Shown: positions 7,919 to 15,812 of the stretch, piece after piece
Position numbering within the stretch: position 1 is the first letter of the stretch
Layout: each line of letters starts with the position of its first letter
Assembly: GCA_905182015.1 (NCBI GenBank)
Contig: CAJIZT010000007.1
Coordinates: 211,570 to 246,629 of the forward strand
DNA from: an alpha proteobacterium MED-G09
Lineage (GTDB): Bacteria > Pseudomonadota > Alphaproteobacteria > MED-G09
Direction: 5' to 3'
Length of the DNA: 35,060 nucleotides
Made by a program: the position numbers and the translations under genes
Notes under the pieces: generated by a model
What the model saw: only the letters and a program-made list of their open reading frames with translations
What the model was told of the DNA's origin: nothing
Database searches by the model: none

Positions 7919-10564
7919 TTGTTTGTAATTAAAAGAATTTTTCTAATATTTTTTATCATAACTTTACTCTGCTTTAACCAACCTTCTTTCGCTCAAGACA
8001 AAGAAATTGAAGAAATTATTATTACTGGTTCATATATTAAAGTGACAGCAAGGGACGGATCATCCCCTGTCGACATTATAACTAGGGAAGAGATTGAAGG
8101 GTTAGGGGCTTTTTTAACTTCTGATATTACTAAAAATCTATCAATTAATTCTGGATCTGAGAATAATACAGATGCATTTACCTCAGGAAATACCCAGGGA
8201 ACTTCGAATGTTAATTTAAGGGGGTTGGGTTTATCTTCCACATTAGTTTTGATTGATGGAAGAAGGCAAACAGTAACTGGTGCTACAGCTAATGATGGGA
8301 GTGTTTTTGTTAATACATCGACAATACCATTGATTGCTATTGAAAGAGTTGAAGTTCTCAAGGAGGGGGCAGCATCAATCTATGGTTCAGATGCGGTTTC
8401 TGGAGTTGTTAATTATATTTTTCGAAGAGACTTTGTGGGAGCTGAATTTGAATTATCAAATCAAAGAGCTGATGCCGGCGGTCAAGAAGATAGATCATTA
8501 AGTTTTATAATTGGAAATGAAAATGATAGTCTAAATTGGGTTTTATCAGGAAGCCTTCTTGATCGATCAGCTATGAAGGGAAGTGAAAAGCCTGAAATTT
8601 CTCAATTAGCAGTTAGTGGCTTAGGGAATAGTTTTTTACTTTTCGGCCCCTCAAGTGTTAATAAAGGGCCTTATGAAGGCTCTTATAATGCATATCAAAA
8701 TGTACCAGATGCAAACTGTATTGAAAATAAAGGTATTATTATTCCCCAAGCCAGTGGTTCACGATGCGGTTTTTTATATGGACCAAGATTCAATCTTGTA
8801 AATGATGAAGACCATGAAAATTTTTATGGCTCAATTAAAAAAGAATTAAACAATGGAATAATTATTGATGCAGACTTTATGTATTCTTCAACTAAGGTAA
8901 ATGATAATCCTCAATCACCTTCCTATCCTGCCCTTTCTTATTTGAGTACTAGTAATTTAATAATGCCAGAAACAGCAGGAAATCCTTTTGGTGTTCCTGT
9001 AATGTGGCTTGGACGCCCTTTAGGATCATCCTATCTATCTCCTTTGGCTCCGAGAAGTATTGATACTAAAAGATTTTCATTAGGTATGTCCGGTGAGTTT
9101 GGAAATGGCTTTGATTGGGATATTCATTTTACCTCAAGTGAAGATGAAGGATATATTAGTCAGCCTGATACAAGCACTCAAAGATTTACGAGTGCTATTA
9201 GAGGTCAGGGCGGGGTAGCGGGTGATCAAACTTGGAATCTTTTTGATTCCTCAGCTAACACATCTTCTTTAGTAGATTGGATTTCAACTAAACAAGAGAC
9301 TTGGACTGATAACAAGCTAGATGTCTTAGATTTTGTTTTTTCGGGCGATCTAATAACTAATTCATTTGGTGTAATTGCTATGGCAGCAGGATTACAGTTT
9401 CGAAAAGAAGAATTTTCTGTAACTCGTGATATAGACTCCCGTATAGAATTTGATGATAAAGGTAATATTTCTAAACCTGCTGATTTATTATTTTTAGGCG
9501 GTGGCATAGAGGCAAGTGCAAAAAGAAATGTAATGGCAGCATTTGCTGAATTTTCTATTCCGTTTGGTGATAAAGTTTCACTTAAAGCGGCGCTTCGTTA
9601 TGAAGAATTGGAAGATGATAATACTTTTGATCCCAAAATATCTTTGCGTTACCAACTGTCAGATACGATTGTTTTACGAGGATCATTAAGCACATCCTTT
9701 CGAGAGCCTTCATTATCCCAACTTTATTCAGGTCAGGTTGGGCTACAAGGTATTCAAGATTATTCTGACGGTAATCCAAAGGGCGGAACTACTTTTATTC
9801 GTATTGCTCAAAATGGAAATGATGGACTATCTCCTGAAGAGTCCGAAAATTTAAATCTTGGTATTCTTTGGAATCCTAAAGATAATTTAAGCTTTAAAAT
9901 GGATTATTGGGCAATTGATTATTCAAACGTTATTACAATAGAGAGTCCACAAGGTAAGGTGATAAATAATCCATTAGATTTAGATGTTAAGAGAACAGTT
10001 GATGGTACCCTCATAGGTGTAACGACAAAATATTTTAATGCTGCAAATGTTGATACTAACGGGATCGATATTGAAATAAATTATAGTCTTGATACTGATT
10101 TAGGCTCACTAACTTTTGGTTTGAGAGGAACTCATATTTTAAAATATGAGATTCCGGATGTATTAGGTAGATCTAAAGATGTCGTCGGATTATTTAACCA
10201 TGATAATTTTGCAAGATCATTGCCTGAAACTAAAATTATCTTAACTGCAGATCTTATTAATAATCTGCATACTTTTTCATTACTTGGTCGTTATATGTCT
10301 GACTATAAAACTACTCGAGTACTAAGTTCGTCTGCAACAAGCTTAGGATATAATCAAAATATAGACGAATGGTTGAGTATTGATTCTAAATATAATTATT
10401 CCTTTGAATTTAATGAAAATCAGATGCGATTTAGCTTAGGCGTTAAAAATATTTTTAATGAAGATGCACCCCAAGTTTATGATGCAGCTAATTTTAGCTA
10501 TGACCCTAGACAGCATGATCCAAGAGGGAGGTTAACTTATATAGGAATAAAATTATTAAGATAA
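7919..10564 (+). CDS. TonB-dependent outer-membrane receptor
   Basis: This is an 881-residue outer-membrane transporter energised by TonB-ExbBD; the ligand is unknown. It has a signal peptide ending SFAQ at about residue 26 and a TonB-box-like segment EEIIITGSYI. A plug domain follows with NVNLRGLGLSSTLVLIDGRR and IERVEVLKEGAASIYGSDAV. The long beta-barrel has the late motif LRGSLSTSFREPSLSQLY. The overall pattern resembles receptors for carbohydrates, peptides or vitamins rather than classical siderophore receptors, but that is not decisive. The barrel ends GRLTYIGIKLLR, so the last residue is Arg rather than the usual Phe. The start is TTG with TGGAG at 7907-7911, 7 nt upstream. No transporter partners are adjacent. 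Confidence 0.9.
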   Translation: MFVIKRIFLIFFIITLLCFNQPSFAQDKEIEEIIITGSYIKVTARDGSSPVDIITREEIEGLGAFLTSDITKNLSINSGSENNTDAFTSGNTQGTSNVNLRGLGLSSTLVLIDGRRQTVTGATANDGSVFVNTSTIPLIAIERVEVLKEGAASIYGSDAVSGVVNYIFRRDFVGAEFELSNQRADAGGQEDRSLSFIIGNENDSLNWVLSGSLLDRSAMKGSEKPEISQLAVSGLGNSFLLFGPSSVNKGPYEGSYNAYQNVPDANCIENKGIIIPQASGSRCGFLYGPRFNLVNDEDHENFYGSIKKELNNGIIIDADFMYSSTKVNDNPQSPSYPALSYLSTSNLIMPETAGNPFGVPVMWLGRPLGSSYLSPLAPRSIDTKRFSLGMSGEFGNGFDWDIHFTSSEDEGYISQPDTSTQRFTSAIRGQGGVAGDQTWNLFDSSANTSSLVDWISTKQETWTDNKLDVLDFVFSGDLITNSFGVIAMAAGLQFRKEEFSVTRDIDSRIEFDDKGNISKPADLLFLGGGIEASAKRNVMAAFAEFSIPFGDKVSLKAALRYEELEDDNTFDPKISLRYQLSDTIVLRGSLSTSFREPSLSQLYSGQVGLQGIQDYSDGNPKGGTTFIRIAQNGNDGLSPEESENLNLGILWNPKDNLSFKMDYWAIDYSNVITIESPQGKVINNPLDLDVKRTVDGTLIGVTTKYFNAANVDTNGIDIEINYSLDTDLGSLTFGLRGTHILKYEIPDVLGRSKDVVGLFNHDNFARSLPETKIILTADLINNLHTFSLLGRYMSDYKTTRVLSSSATSLGYNQNIDEWLSIDSKYNYSFEFNENQMRFSLGVKNIFNEDAPQVYDAANFSYDPRQHDPRGRLTYIGIKLLR

Positions 10565-10592
10565 AATTGATTATTTTAAATCTAGTTAATTT

Positions 10593-11843
10593 TTAGACTT
10601 TTTCTATTCTTAATGAGGTAATTTGATTCCTTATCCTGCCTAGTATTTTGAATTTGAATCCATAAAAGATATAAGCACTTCCAATTTTAGGTATTGTTTG
10701 TGATTCATGAATAATTAGTCCAGCTACTGTTGCGGCCTCGTTATCAGGAAGATCCCAACCATAGTTTCTGTTAAGGTCTCTTATGCTTAAGCCGCCGTCA
10801 ACATCAATTGAATTTGGCATTTGCGATATAACTTCTTCACTTTCTACATCATGCTCATCATCTATCTGACCAACAATCTCCTCTAAAATATCCTCTAAGG
10901 TTATCAGCCCCATGATTGATCCATATTCATCAACGACTAAGGCCATATGTAACTTTCGATCTAGAAAAGCGTTTAATTGCTCTTTTAGGCTAGTTGTCTC
11001 AGGTACAAACCAAGGCTCTGATAAAATTTTTCTTATATCCATACTTTCAAAATTATTATCATTTTGGAATGCTTCCTTAAGTAGTGATTTGATATGAAGG
11101 AGTCCTATAAAGTTATCTGTAGTTTCTTCCCATACAGGTATTCGTGTAAAAGGAGAGGAAAGAACTTCTGTTATAGTTTTTTCATTTATTTCATTAACAT
11201 TAATTGCTGTAATATTTTTTCTATGGACCATTACATCTTCCACCGTTACATCTGGGAGATCAAGAATAGCACCAAGCATATCACGATCACCTTTTTTAAC
11301 ATCACCATCTTGATGGTGGATAGATATTTGTCCTCGTATCTCATCATGGGCATCAACTAGTTTTTTTGAATCATCACTATTCTTAACAAAATAATTAGAT
11401 ATTGCTTGGGCTAGGTTTGCTAAAGGCCCTAATATTTTTAAGGTTATTTTAATAAGAAGGGCGGACTTTAAGGCCCAGCGATCTGAGTGCTGCAAAGCTA
11501 ACATTTTTGGAAGTATTTCAGCGAAAATTACAACTAATGAAGTCATGATAATGGTTGCTATGATAACCCCTATATCACCAAAAATAGAAATAAAAAGACT
11601 AGTTGTGATTGCAGATGCAAGAATATTTACAAGATTACTACCAAGTAAAAGAGTGCTAATTAATTTATCTTGTCGCGAAATTAGCTTTTCTACTTCTTCA
11701 GCTTTTTTATTCCCTTCATCTGCTAGGTGTCTTATTCTAGCTTTTGAAACTGCAGTTAAGGCTGTTTCTGAGCCAGAAAAAAAAGCAGAAATTACTAATA
11801 AGCCGAAAATTGAACCAATAAATATAGCAACTGTCATTATCAT
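10593..11843 (-). CDS. CorC/HlyC-type CNNM membrane protein with CBS domains
   Basis: Members of this family (DUF21/CNNM plus a CBS pair plus CorC_HlyC) are linked to Mg2+/Co2+ or Na+/Mg2+ transport; the older name hemolysin C is misleading. The 416-residue product has an N-terminal DUF21 membrane domain with several TM helices (for example VAIFIGSIFGLLVISAFFSG, followed by SETALTAVSKARIRHL). Next are two CBS domains (DVTVEDVMVHRKNITAINV, then HMALVVDEYGSIMGLITLED) and a C-terminal CorC_HlyC domain beginning at about residue 345. The ATG at 11843 directly abuts the aroB stop (TAGATG), so it is translationally coupled as the last gene of the aroK-aroB operon. A second in-frame ATG two codons later is possible. 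Confidence 0.9.
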   Translation of the reverse strand: MIMTVAIFIGSIFGLLVISAFFSGSETALTAVSKARIRHLADEGNKKAEEVEKLISRQDKLISTLLLGSNLVNILASAITTSLFISIFGDIGVIIATIIMTSLVVIFAEILPKMLALQHSDRWALKSALLIKITLKILGPLANLAQAISNYFVKNSDDSKKLVDAHDEIRGQISIHHQDGDVKKGDRDMLGAILDLPDVTVEDVMVHRKNITAINVNEINEKTITEVLSSPFTRIPVWEETTDNFIGLLHIKSLLKEAFQNDNNFESMDIRKILSEPWFVPETTSLKEQLNAFLDRKLHMALVVDEYGSIMGLITLEDILEEIVGQIDDEHDVESEEVISQMPNSIDVDGGLSIRDLNRNYGWDLPDNEAATVAGLIIHESQTIPKIGSAYIFYGFKFKILGRIRNQITSLRIEKV

Positions 11844-12965
11844 CTAATTGAATCCTACAGAAAGTAAAAACTCTTTAATTGTATTGTCGTCAACTCCATC
11901 CTTTATGAAAGCCTCCCCAATTCCATTTAATAAAATTAGAGTACTTTTATTATCTTTTCTTTTTTTATCCCTTGAGAGGATGCTAATTATTTCATTTGCC
12001 TCAAGATTATAGTTAAGTTCAGAAATATTAGTTGAAATTCCTGCATCTTTTATTAAATTAATAATCTCATTTACCTCAGAAGTTGTGCAAAGATTCATTT
12101 GATTTGAAAGTTGTGCTGACAAACACATCCCAAAACCTACCGCCTCTCCGTGCAAGATTCCCGGTCCATCATTATTCAATTTATTTTCAATAGCATGACC
12201 AAATGTATGACCTAGATTTAATAACGCTCTAGATCCTTTCTCACTTTCATCTTTCTCAACGATACGAGCTTTCATTTCACATGAAGTAGAAACCGCCTTA
12301 ACTAATAAATCTGTATTCAACTTCAAGATTCCCTGCTGATTATGCTTAAGCCACTTAAAGAATTTTTTATTTCCCAAGACAGCATATTTGATAACCTCAG
12401 CATATCCCGATACTATTTCTCTGTGAGGTAATGTTACCAATAGACTAACATCAGCAATAACAGCCTTAGGTTGATAAAATGCCCCTACTAAATTTTTACC
12501 ATTAGCCATATTAATTGCTGTTTTTCCGCCTACAGATGAATCAACTTGCGAGAGTAATGTTGTTGGGATTTGTATAAAATCAATTCCTCGAAATATGATT
12601 GAAGCTGTAAACCCAACAAGATCACCTATTACGCCCCCACCTAAAGCAATTAAAGTATCTTGTCTTTCAATCTTAAGATTTAGTAATTCTTCAATTAAAC
12701 CCTCTAATTGTGCGAAGCTTTTACTTTTTTCACCGGGAGGGAGTATTATAACTTGAGTTTCAATTTTTTCATCATCAAGTATTTTTCGAATTGCAGGAAG
12801 TACAAAACCAGCGACATTTTCATCTGTAACAATGAATACTTTTGGTCTGGAAATTATCTCTGATAATACTCCAAAAAGTGTTTCTTGAATATTATCATTT
12901 ATTACAATCCGGTAGGATCGATCCTTTAAATCTATATCTATATTTTTATATTTTTTCATTTTCAT
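11844..12965 (-). CDS. aroB: 3-dehydroquinate synthase
   Basis: AroB converts DAHP to 3-dehydroquinate, the second step of the shikimate pathway, using NAD and a divalent metal. The product is 373 residues. It contains the family segments ILPPGEKSKSFAQ, DTLIALGGGVIGDLVGFTAS, QIPTTLLSQVDSSVGGKTAI and LLNLGHTFGHAIE; the last holds metal-binding His residues. It overlaps the upstream aroK by 20 bp and abuts the downstream CorC-like gene. A second ATG two codons downstream (12959) is equally plausible as the start. Gene order aroK-aroB-CorC is common in alphaproteobacteria. Confidence 0.95.
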   Translation of the reverse strand: MKMKKYKNIDIDLKDRSYRIVINDNIQETLFGVLSEIISRPKVFIVTDENVAGFVLPAIRKILDDEKIETQVIILPPGEKSKSFAQLEGLIEELLNLKIERQDTLIALGGGVIGDLVGFTASIIFRGIDFIQIPTTLLSQVDSSVGGKTAINMANGKNLVGAFYQPKAVIADVSLLVTLPHREIVSGYAEVIKYAVLGNKKFFKWLKHNQQGILKLNTDLLVKAVSTSCEMKARIVEKDESEKGSRALLNLGHTFGHAIENKLNNDGPGILHGEAVGFGMCLSAQLSNQMNLCTTSEVNEIINLIKDAGISTNISELNYNLEANEIISILSRDKKRKDNKSTLILLNGIGEAFIKDGVDDNTIKEFLLSVGFN

Positions 12966-13509
12966 TAATTATAAGGTAACTTTCTAAATACTGAAGGATA
13001 TTTTGAACCACCAGGGTTTCATTTAATCCATCAACATCTATGATTATGTCTGCCTTAGAGTATATACCCTCTCTTTCACTTAGGAGGGATAATATTACTC
13101 CCCTTGGATCATTAACATCAAGGAGAGGTCTACTTTCTGAATTTTTTAATCTTTTTATTAAGGTTTGAGCGCTAGCTTTGAGCCAAATTGAAATACATTT
13201 TTCTTTAATATTTTCATGGATTTTCTTATTAATAAAGGACCCTCCGCCTGATGCTATAATACTTGGTTTTTTTTCGATCAGTGTTTCAAATAATTCCACC
13301 TCTTTTTTTCGAAAATAACCCTCACCATTTTTTTTAAAAATTTCCTTAATACCTAACCCTAATTTATTTTCTATTACATCATCAGAATCATAGAACGGTA
13401 GTAAAAGTTTTTCTGCCAGTAACTTTCCTACAGATGTTTTTCCTACACCCATCATTCCTATTAAAACAATTGGACATTTAATTATATTTTTAGAAAGAAT
13501 TTTTTTCAT
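12946..13509 (-). CDS. aroK: Shikimate kinase
   Basis: AroK phosphorylates shikimate at the 3-OH with ATP. The protein is 187 residues from the ATG at 13509. It shows Walker A GMMGVGKTS (about residues 18-26), the shikimate-binding DSDDVIE, IIASGGGSF and SRPLLD in the lid region. The longer frame from a TTG at 13515 adds only two residues and has no Shine-Dalgarno support, so I used the ATG. It heads the minus-strand aroK-aroB-CorC operon and is divergent from the small ORF and xerD. No good Shine-Dalgarno sequence precedes either start. Confidence 0.94.
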   Translation of the reverse strand: MKKILSKNIIKCPIVLIGMMGVGKTSVGKLLAEKLLLPFYDSDDVIENKLGLGIKEIFKKNGEGYFRKKEVELFETLIEKKPSIIASGGGSFINKKIHENIKEKCISIWLKASAQTLIKRLKNSESRPLLDVNDPRGVILSLLSEREGIYSKADIIIDVDGLNETLVVQNILQYLESYLIINENEKI

Positions 13510-13621
13510 TATCAAATTTATAACGCTATTGGTTAAATAATATAAACCTTATATTTTGTAAAGTTACTTTATTAACATTAATTTATAACGAAGCGGTATA
13601 AGATTAGATAGGAGATTAGTT

Positions 13622-13756
13622 ATGAGAAGATATTATAAAATCATATTTTTAATTATAATTATCTTATTTTTATCTCTAATATTGGGCCTTAGCTTTTTTG
13701 AACCTAGGATTGATATTGTCAATAAGGTAATTTTAAATAAAGATCTGAACTTTTGA
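13622..13756 (+). CDS. Small single-pass membrane protein of unknown function (44 aa)
   Basis: This short ORF begins with an ATG at 13622 preceded by AGGAG at 13610-13614 (7 nt spacing), one of the better ribosome binding sites in the window. The product starts MRRYYK and continues into one strongly hydrophobic helix (about residues 7-25, rich in Ile and Leu). It ends with FFEPRIDIVNKVILNKDLNF. A basic N-terminus suggests N-in, C-out topology. The stop is 17 bp before the xerD start, so it is probably cotranscribed. I do not recognise the family. The strong Shine-Dalgarno, its position as first gene of a unit and the coherent TM segment argue for a real gene. Confidence 0.6.
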   Translation: MRRYYKIIFLIIIILFLSLILGLSFFEPRIDIVNKVILNKDLNF

Positions 13757-13773
13757 TATAATTTGGAGAGATT

Positions 13774-14811
13774 TTGGAAGATACAAATAATCAAATAACT
13801 AATTGGAATTACTACTGGTTGAGTAACTTAGAGCGGCTAGATATTTTTTTCGATCATTTGTACATGGTGCGTAGTCTAAGTAAAAATTCAATCTCTTCCT
13901 ATAGAGATGATTTTAAAAGTTTATGTTCTTTTATCTGGAACAAAGGCTGGTTTGAGCAGGAAGTTCATTCTTCCAAAAAAATTAATTATTTAAAAATAAA
14001 TTCTTGCTTACCTAATTCAAGCATTTATCATATTGAAGATTTCTCTTTCGAGGAAATAAATGAGTATTTCTTATTGCTACGAAAAAAAGGATACAAGGAT
14101 TCAACAATCAACAGAAGATTTTCTGCTTTTAATCAATATTTTTCTTTTGAAATTAATGAGTTGAGACTTAAGGAAAACCCCATGGACTTTATTGAGAGAG
14201 TTTCAGCGAAAAGATTATTGCCAGACGTTCTGTCCGAGAGTGAAGTTGAGGATATTCTCAATTTTGCAAGAAATTCTGTCAAAAGAGTGAGTGGACATCA
14301 AAGAAAAAAATTTCTTAGAATATCTTGTATTGTTGAAATATTATATGCAACTGGTATGAGAGTTAGTGAATTAATCACATTAAAAATATCCGATCTAAGG
14401 CTTCAAAGAAGAATCTTAAATGTTGTTGGGAAGGGTGGAAAACAGAGAATTATTCCTATAACCACGAGAACATTAAATGTTATTGATGACTGGCTCCAGT
14501 ATATTCCAGAGGATTCTATTTTTCTATTCCCTTCTTACGGGATGAGTGGCCATATTACGAGAGATGCTATCAATAAATTACTTCTTGAAATTTCTTTAGA
14601 GACAAATATTGACAGAAAGCGATTAACTCCTCATAAATTGCGCCATGCTTTTGCTACCCATATTATGAATCGTGGAGCAGACTTAAGGGTGGTTCAGGAG
14701 CTGTTGGGGCATTCCAGTATTTCTACTACTGAAATATATACTCATATTCTTGATGAGAGGCTGGTTGAGTCATTAAAAAGCTCTCATCCTTTGTCAAAAG
14801 AGAGCACTTAA
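13774..14811 (+). CDS. xerD: Tyrosine recombinase XerD (XerC/D-type)
   Basis: XerC/XerD resolve chromosome dimers at dif. The protein is 345 residues with an N-terminal SAM-like core-binding domain and a C-terminal catalytic domain. Catalytic residues are visible in order: Arg in ATGMRVSELITL, Lys in VVGKGGKQR, His-x-x-Arg in PHKLRHAFATHI, His in LLGHSS and Tyr in TTEIYTHI. The N-domain is longer than usual: after SLCSFIWNKGWF there are about 35 extra residues before the helix EEINEYFLLL. The position next to aroK favours XerD over XerC. The start is TTG with GGAG at 13765-13768, 5 nt upstream; no better in-frame start precedes it. Confidence 0.88.
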   Translation: MEDTNNQITNWNYYWLSNLERLDIFFDHLYMVRSLSKNSISSYRDDFKSLCSFIWNKGWFEQEVHSSKKINYLKINSCLPNSSIYHIEDFSFEEINEYFLLLRKKGYKDSTINRRFSAFNQYFSFEINELRLKENPMDFIERVSAKRLLPDVLSESEVEDILNFARNSVKRVSGHQRKKFLRISCIVEILYATGMRVSELITLKISDLRLQRRILNVVGKGGKQRIIPITTRTLNVIDDWLQYIPEDSIFLFPSYGMSGHITRDAINKLLLEISLETNIDRKRLTPHKLRHAFATHIMNRGADLRVVQELLGHSSISTTEIYTHILDERLVESLKSSHPLSKEST

Positions 14812-14850
14812 CTACTATACTTTTTTGTAAATTTATGAGTGAAAATAAAA

Positions 14851-15807
14851 ATGGTTAATTATTTAAATTTTGAGAAACCTTTATCTAAAATTGAAGGAAG
14901 AATTCGTGAACTAAACGAAATGAGATTGCAGGAGGGTGATCACTCTGTGTCGATTGATGTAATACGCAAATTAGAATTAAAAGCTCACGAAACATTAGAG
15001 TCTTTGTATGGAGATTTAAGTACTTGGGAAAAAACGCAAGTTGCGAGGCACCCAGAACGACCGCATTTTTTAGACTACTCCAAAGGATTGGCTGATAATT
15101 TTACTCCCCTTGCAGGAGACAGATCGTTTGGGGAGGATAAGGCTATAGTCGGAGGTATTGCAAAGATTGATGGTATTTCGGTAATGCTCATTGGTCATGA
15201 AAAAGGCTTTGATACTGAAACCCGTTTAAAACACAACTTTGGCATGGCTCATCCGGAAGGCTATAGAAAATCTATAAGACTAATGAATCTGGCTGAAAGA
15301 TTCAATTTGCCAGTTATAACTTTTATTGATACGCCCGGTGCTTACCCAGGTATTGGTGCTGAGGAGCGCGGACAATCTGAGGCAATTGCGAGGTCGACTG
15401 ATTGTACTTTAGGGTTAGGCGTCCCAGTAATCGCAATAATAATTGGTGAGGGCGGTTCCGGAGGAGCTATTGCGCTGGCAGCGGCAAATAAAGTTTTAAT
15501 GCTAGAGCATTCTATATATACAGTTGCTTCGCCAGAGGCATCTGCATCGATTCTTTGGAGGAGCTCAGAAAAAGCAAAACTTGCGGCTACCGCAATGAAA
15601 ATAACTTCAAAGGATTTAAAAAAATTAGGCGTGATTGATCATATAATTGATGAACCAATTGGTGGAGCTCATAGAGGTCGGCCGCAGGCCATCATGCAAA
15701 CTAAATTAGAAATTTTAAAAAATATTGCTGAACTGTCTTTATTGAGTCCGCAAGATATTAGAAAGCATAGGCGAGAGAAGTTTCTGAAAATTGGAAGAAA
15801 TATATAA
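14851..15807 (+). CDS. accA: Acetyl-CoA carboxylase carboxyltransferase subunit alpha
   Basis: AccA with AccD transfers CO2 from carboxybiotin to acetyl-CoA, the first step of fatty acid synthesis. The product is 318 residues from the ATG at 14851 (MVNYLNFEKPLSKIEGRIRE), matching the family's N-terminus. Family segments include QVARHPERPH, GMAHPEGYRKSIRLM, TFIDTPGAYPGIGAEERGQ, IGEGGSGGAIAL, and YTVASPEASASILWR. An in-frame GTG at 14839 would add four residues; neither start has a strong Shine-Dalgarno. It ends 5 bp before the stop of the convergent secA, so the genes share almost no terminator space. Confidence 0.95.
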   Translation: MVNYLNFEKPLSKIEGRIRELNEMRLQEGDHSVSIDVIRKLELKAHETLESLYGDLSTWEKTQVARHPERPHFLDYSKGLADNFTPLAGDRSFGEDKAIVGGIAKIDGISVMLIGHEKGFDTETRLKHNFGMAHPEGYRKSIRLMNLAERFNLPVITFIDTPGAYPGIGAEERGQSEAIARSTDCTLGLGVPVIAIIIGEGGSGGAIALAAANKVLMLEHSIYTVASPEASASILWRSSEKAKLAATAMKITSKDLKKLGVIDHIIDEPIGGAHRGRPQAIMQTKLEILKNIAELSLLSPQDIRKHRREKFLKIGRNI

Positions 15808-15812
15808 TAATT

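Noticed and set aside
10565..10592. Shared terminator between the convergent TonB receptor and CorC-like genes
   Set aside because: Only an imperfect AT-only repeat is visible, too weak to call.
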